This document shows positions 61,081-64,000 of a stretch of 64,000 nucleotides of DNA, piece by piece. The stretch lies in the NCBI GenBank assembly GCA_045641345.1, contig JAZUGR010000014.1, positions 62,001 to 126,000 of the forward strand, in the 5' to 3' direction. Below the pieces are notes generated by a model. The model had not been told where the DNA came from, did no database searches, and saw nothing but the letters and a program-made list of their open reading frames with translations. The stretch is from Cacconaster sp045641345 (GTDB lineage: Bacteria; Bacteroidota; Bacteroidia; Bacteroidales; UBA932). The translations under genes and the position numbers were made by a program. Position 1 is the first letter of the stretch; every line of letters begins with the position of its first letter.

Positions 61081-61605
61081 TCAATTTTCAGACTCGGAGG
61101 GCACGTACTTGCGGATATCTGCCGCAGATACTTCGACTATCGCAGTGCCCAGCATTTCAAGGCGTACGGCCACGAACAGTTCTCCGCAATTCCTGACGAT
61201 CTCGCACCTGAACCCCTTCAAGGGACCGGATGCGATCTCTATCTTCTCTCCCGGCAGGAACTTCTCGGACGAAACGGTAACCTTGCCCGAACTGCGGGAG
61301 ACCATGAAGCGGAAATCGTCCATCTGGCCGTCGGGAATCCTTACCGGATTGTACGAGCCTCCCTTCGACATGAAACGACAGATCAGCGAAATATCCTGCA
61401 GGAGCCTGACCCTTTGCGGCTCGGTGGTACGGATAAACATCATACCGGGAAGGACCAGCCTGTCGACCACCTTTATCCGGTCACTCCACTTGCGCCGCTC
61501 CACCTGGACAGGGAGATAATGCTCGACCCCGAGATTGGACAAGACATCCGACAGCCGCCTCTCCTGGCAGGACCTGACGTAGGCCACGAACCAGTGCAGG
61601 GGCAA
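61081..61605 (-). CDS. UpxY-type NusG-like transcription antiterminator (no ATG start)
   Basis: NusG paralogue of the UpxY kind, which in Bacteroides promotes read-through of polysaccharide operons. About 174 residues: the NGN domain opens with WFVAYVRSCQERRLSDVLSNLGVEHYLPVQ and includes LVLPGMMFIRT; a KOW-like end (FLPGEKIEIASGPLKGFRCEI) follows. No ATG precedes the conserved Trp in this frame. TTG at 61605, 4 bases after the preceding stop, is the best start; TTG at 61629 would overlap that gene. It forms a bicistron with the dehydratase gene. No UpxZ-like partner is nearby. Confidence 0.85.
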   Translation of the reverse strand: MPLHWFVAYVRSCQERRLSDVLSNLGVEHYLPVQVERRKWSDRIKVVDRLVLPGMMFIRTTEPQRVRLLQDISLICRFMSKGGSYNPVRIPDGQMDDFRFMVSRSSGKVTVSSEKFLPGEKIEIASGPLKGFRCEIVRNCGELFVAVRLEMLGTAIVEVSAADIRKYVPSESEN

Positions 61606-61609
61606 AGTA

Positions 61610-63520
61610 CTATTTGTCGAACTTTTCAAAAACGGAATTGTTGCTCTTGTATTCGGGCACCACGGTCTTCATATAGGACACCATATTGTCGATATCCACG
61701 GCAATCGCATAGTCGCGGAGAGTATCCACGGCCGCACGGGCATCGTCATATTCGTATGGCCTTACCGCAGCGATGCGGATGCGGTCGTGCGACGTGGGCT
61801 TGGTACCTTCAAGGTCCGCGAGGACTTCCTCATACAGCTTTTCTCCAGGGCGGAGACCGGTATATACGATAGGGATATCCACGTCGGGCTCGAATCCGGC
61901 CAGCCTTATCATACGGCGTGCAAGATCGTCTATCTTCACCGACTTGCCCATATCGAATACGAATATGTCGTTCGAGACCGACATGGTGGCGGCCTCCAGC
62001 ACAAGACGGCATGCCTCGGGAATGGTCATGAAGAAACGCGTGATACCGGGGTGCGTGACGGTCACCGGGCCTCCCTTCTCTATCTGCTCCCTGAATCTCG
62101 GGATCACCGAGCCGTGCGACCCGAGCACGTTGCCGAACCTTGTCGTGACGAATTTGGTCACACCTTGCCGGCGTCCCGCCGCCAGGGCACTGCCCAGGCT
62201 CTGGACATACAATTCGGCGAGGCGCTTGGAACATCCCATGACATTAGTGGGGTTCACGGCCTTGTCGGTTGAAATCATAACCATCTTCTCCACCCCGTAC
62301 TCGATGCACTTGTCGGCCACGAGTGAGGAGCCGATCACGTTCACCAGCACGGCTTCGCAGGGGTTCTCCTCCATAAGAGGCACGTGCTTGTACGCAGCCG
62401 CGTGAAAGACAACCTGAGGTGCATATTTCCTGAAAGCGAAATCCAGACGCTTCTCGTAGCGCACGTCGCCTATTACCGGTACGAAATCAAGATTGGGGAA
62501 AGACTCACCGAGACTCAGTCTGAGTTCGTGCATCGGTGTCTCCGCGTTGTCGAACAATATCAGGCGGCCTACTCCGAACGATGCCAGCTGACGGCACAGC
62601 TCGGAACCGATGGAACCGGCGGCACCTGTCACCATAACTGACTTCCCGCAGAAATTCTCGCGTATCCTGTCCATCGAGATCTTGATTTCATCCCTTCCGA
62701 GAAGGTCCTCTATCCTGATCTGGCGGATAGACGACTGCACGTTGCCGTCGGGAGACTCGCCAATCGAGGGAGCAAGATATATCCTGACCCCGCAGTTCAT
62801 TGCATACTCCACGATTCCCTCCCTCTCATCGCGCAGATCCTCTTCTTTTGCAAAAAGAATCGAAGTTACGTTGAGCTTGCTTACAATATGCTCGAAACCC
62901 TCCTGATCCTCGGCATAATAGACCTGATGGGCGTTGATCCTCCCTCCGGCCGATGACTTGTCGGGAACCAGAAATCCAACGATGTCGTAGTGCGGCGAAG
63001 TTATGAGCCTCGTCACTATTGCGACAGACTTGTTGTGGTTGCCGTAGATCAGAGTGCGCGACATCTCCACCTTCCGCCTGAGACGGGTCTCCACAGCCTC
63101 ATACGAGAACACCATCAGCACCCTCACTGCAAACATCAGGAAGAAAGTGACGCATAGATCGGCTGCAAATAGAAGATATATGCTGTCCGACCACTTCCCG
63201 AAAGAGGCGAGTACGATCGACATCAGCAGTTCCTTGCCCAGAACGGCAAGGAAAATACGATACATATCCTTGAGAGTGGAATGGCGGATCACAATCCTGT
63301 GGCTCTTGACCAGAGCAAAGATCAGAGCGGTCGCCACCACCGACAAGCCCATCCAGAATATCTGGAAGTTCCCGTCGAGCAATGAGGAATGGGAAAACAG
63401 CGCCGCAAACAGGATTGTCAGATACGACGAGACAAACGACACGAGGAGGTCTATCAGGAATATTATCCTGGAATCAAGATATTTTGCAAAAAAACTGCGG
63501 ATACTGGCAAGAACAGGCAT
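61610..63520 (-). CDS. WbpM/CapD-type nucleotide-sugar 4,6-dehydratase (membrane-bound)
   Basis: 636 residues. Four or five N-terminal membrane helices, a CoA-binding-like middle domain (about 140-285), and a short-chain dehydrogenase domain from residue 295: VMVTGAAGSIGSELCRQL (NAD binding), FHAAAYKHVPLMEENP near 375, and MISTDKAVNPTNVMGCSKRLAEL near 420 with the MGxxKR form of the catalytic motif. Typical substrates are UDP-GlcNAc (first step to QuiNAc/FucNAc or bacillosamine). The start at MPVLASIRS was preferred over a TTG three codons upstream. Confidence 0.92.
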   Translation of the reverse strand: MPVLASIRSFFAKYLDSRIIFLIDLLVSFVSSYLTILFAALFSHSSLLDGNFQIFWMGLSVVATALIFALVKSHRIVIRHSTLKDMYRIFLAVLGKELLMSIVLASFGKWSDSIYLLFAADLCVTFFLMFAVRVLMVFSYEAVETRLRRKVEMSRTLIYGNHNKSVAIVTRLITSPHYDIVGFLVPDKSSAGGRINAHQVYYAEDQEGFEHIVSKLNVTSILFAKEEDLRDEREGIVEYAMNCGVRIYLAPSIGESPDGNVQSSIRQIRIEDLLGRDEIKISMDRIRENFCGKSVMVTGAAGSIGSELCRQLASFGVGRLILFDNAETPMHELRLSLGESFPNLDFVPVIGDVRYEKRLDFAFRKYAPQVVFHAAAYKHVPLMEENPCEAVLVNVIGSSLVADKCIEYGVEKMVMISTDKAVNPTNVMGCSKRLAELYVQSLGSALAAGRRQGVTKFVTTRFGNVLGSHGSVIPRFREQIEKGGPVTVTHPGITRFFMTIPEACRLVLEAATMSVSNDIFVFDMGKSVKIDDLARRMIRLAGFEPDVDIPIVYTGLRPGEKLYEEVLADLEGTKPTSHDRIRIAAVRPYEYDDARAAVDTLRDYAIAVDIDNMVSYMKTVVPEYKSNNSVFEKFDK

Positions 63521-63602
63521 TGCTGTCAATGTTTAAGGTCTAAGTTTCAACCCGTAAATATAGCAATTATAAAAATAATTGTTAGCCCTTTTGCAAAAAA
63601 AG

Positions 63603-64000
63603 CTATCGCCTTTTCGAAAATTTCTTCATCATATTCCGGGTTCCTTCAAACTGCTTCAGGAGACGATTCACCTCCATCACCGACGTTCCGCTGCCGTCGG
63701 CAATGCGTTTGCGCCGGCTTCCGTTGATGGCCGAGGGGTTCTCCCTCTCATATCGGGTCATTGAAAGTATTATGGCCTCCACCCCCTTGAACGAGTCGTT
63801 GTCGATGTCCACGTCCCTGAGAGCCTTGCCGACGCCGGGAATCATCGAGGCCAGATCCTTGATGTTGCCCATCTTCTTGATTTGCTGTATCTGCTTGTAG
63901 AAATCGTCAAGATTGAATTCGTCGTGGGCTATCTTCTTGTGGAGCCTGCGCGCCTCCATTTCGTCGAACTGTTCCTGAGCCTTCTCCACAAACGACACCA
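63603..64000 (-). CDS. ffh: Signal recognition particle protein Ffh, C-terminal part
   Basis: The gene continues beyond the window; the last 132 codons are visible. They form the methionine-rich M domain that binds 4.5S RNA and signal peptides: VSFVEKAQEQFDEMEARRL, DFYKQIQQIKKMGNIKDLASMIPGVG, the RNA-binding SMTRYERENPSAINGSRRKRIADGSGTSVMEVNRLLKQF. The frame is open to the window edge. Between its stop and the dehydratase start lie 82 bases with an A+T-rich inverted repeat (CAATTAT and complement, 63564-63581), which may be a terminator. Confidence 0.96.
   Translation of the reverse strand, partial: VSFVEKAQEQFDEMEARRLHKKIAHDEFNLDDFYKQIQQIKKMGNIKDLASMIPGVGKALRDVDIDNDSFKGVEAIILSMTRYERENPSAINGSRRKRIADGSGTSVMEVNRLLKQFEGTRNMMKKFSKRR

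Noticed and set aside
1..64000. tRNA and rRNA genes, CRISPR arrays, insertion sequences, integrase or attachment sites
   Set aside because: None found on reading both strands; small RNAs without strong motifs could have been missed.

Overview
The window reads as chromosomal DNA of a fairly GC-rich member of the Bacteroidales; the genus cannot be settled from this stretch. The reasons are gene families typical of that group (DUF4954, DUF349, an UpxY-type NusG paralogue, a golvesin-domain amidase-like protein, a capsule-type PF14907 nucleotidyltransferase), promoters with the Bacteroidetes -7 element TAnnTTTG, and few Shine-Dalgarno sequences. No rRNA, tRNA, CRISPR array, insertion sequence or integrase was seen.

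Left part (1-40 kb): a partial secreted amidase-like protein; htpG; a tightly coupled TetR regulator-metF-metH operon; a polyamine importer operon (porin, potA, potB, potC, potD); one long operon on the minus strand running HAMP-type membrane sensor, trkH, RecD-like helicase, membrane Zn protease, dipeptidyl peptidase IV, phosphohexomutase, maf; gapA facing surE-lpxB; then yggS, yidC and a DUF349 protein facing trmD.

Middle (31.7-55.3 kb): a surface-polysaccharide locus read on the minus strand from wecA at 55.2 kb down to a DUF4954 gene at 31.7 kb. Its first part holds the initiating transferase (WecA), flippase (Wzx), a Wzy-like polymerase, four glycosyltransferases, acyltransferases and a deacetylase. 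An A+T-richer stretch (about 40.6-49 kb) holds variable cargo, including a HigBA toxin-antitoxin pair, an AAA ATPase, a gene fragment and an internally deleted acyltransferase. The far part is a sugar module: WecG, WecB and WecC (ManNAcA synthesis and transfer), an Alg13/Alg14-type fusion glycosyltransferase, a nucleotidyltransferase, and HddA- and GmhA-like heptose enzymes. WecA, WecB, WecC and WecG together resemble the first two steps of enterobacterial common antigen synthesis.

Right part (55.4-64 kb): an OmpA-type protein with a Cys-rich mature N-terminus, a tyrosine phosphatase, galE, an unrecognised exported protein, alr, an UpxY-like antiterminator, a WbpM/CapD-type UDP-sugar dehydratase, and the C-terminal end of ffh.

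The points most worth a second look are the repeated placement of a -7 box directly against the start codon (leaderless mRNAs), the coupled TetR-metF-metH operon with a palindrome at its start site, the porin attached to the polyamine importer, the kinase-less sensor next to trkH, the Alg13-Alg14 fusion, and an UpxY gene that is separated from the polysaccharide operon it might control.
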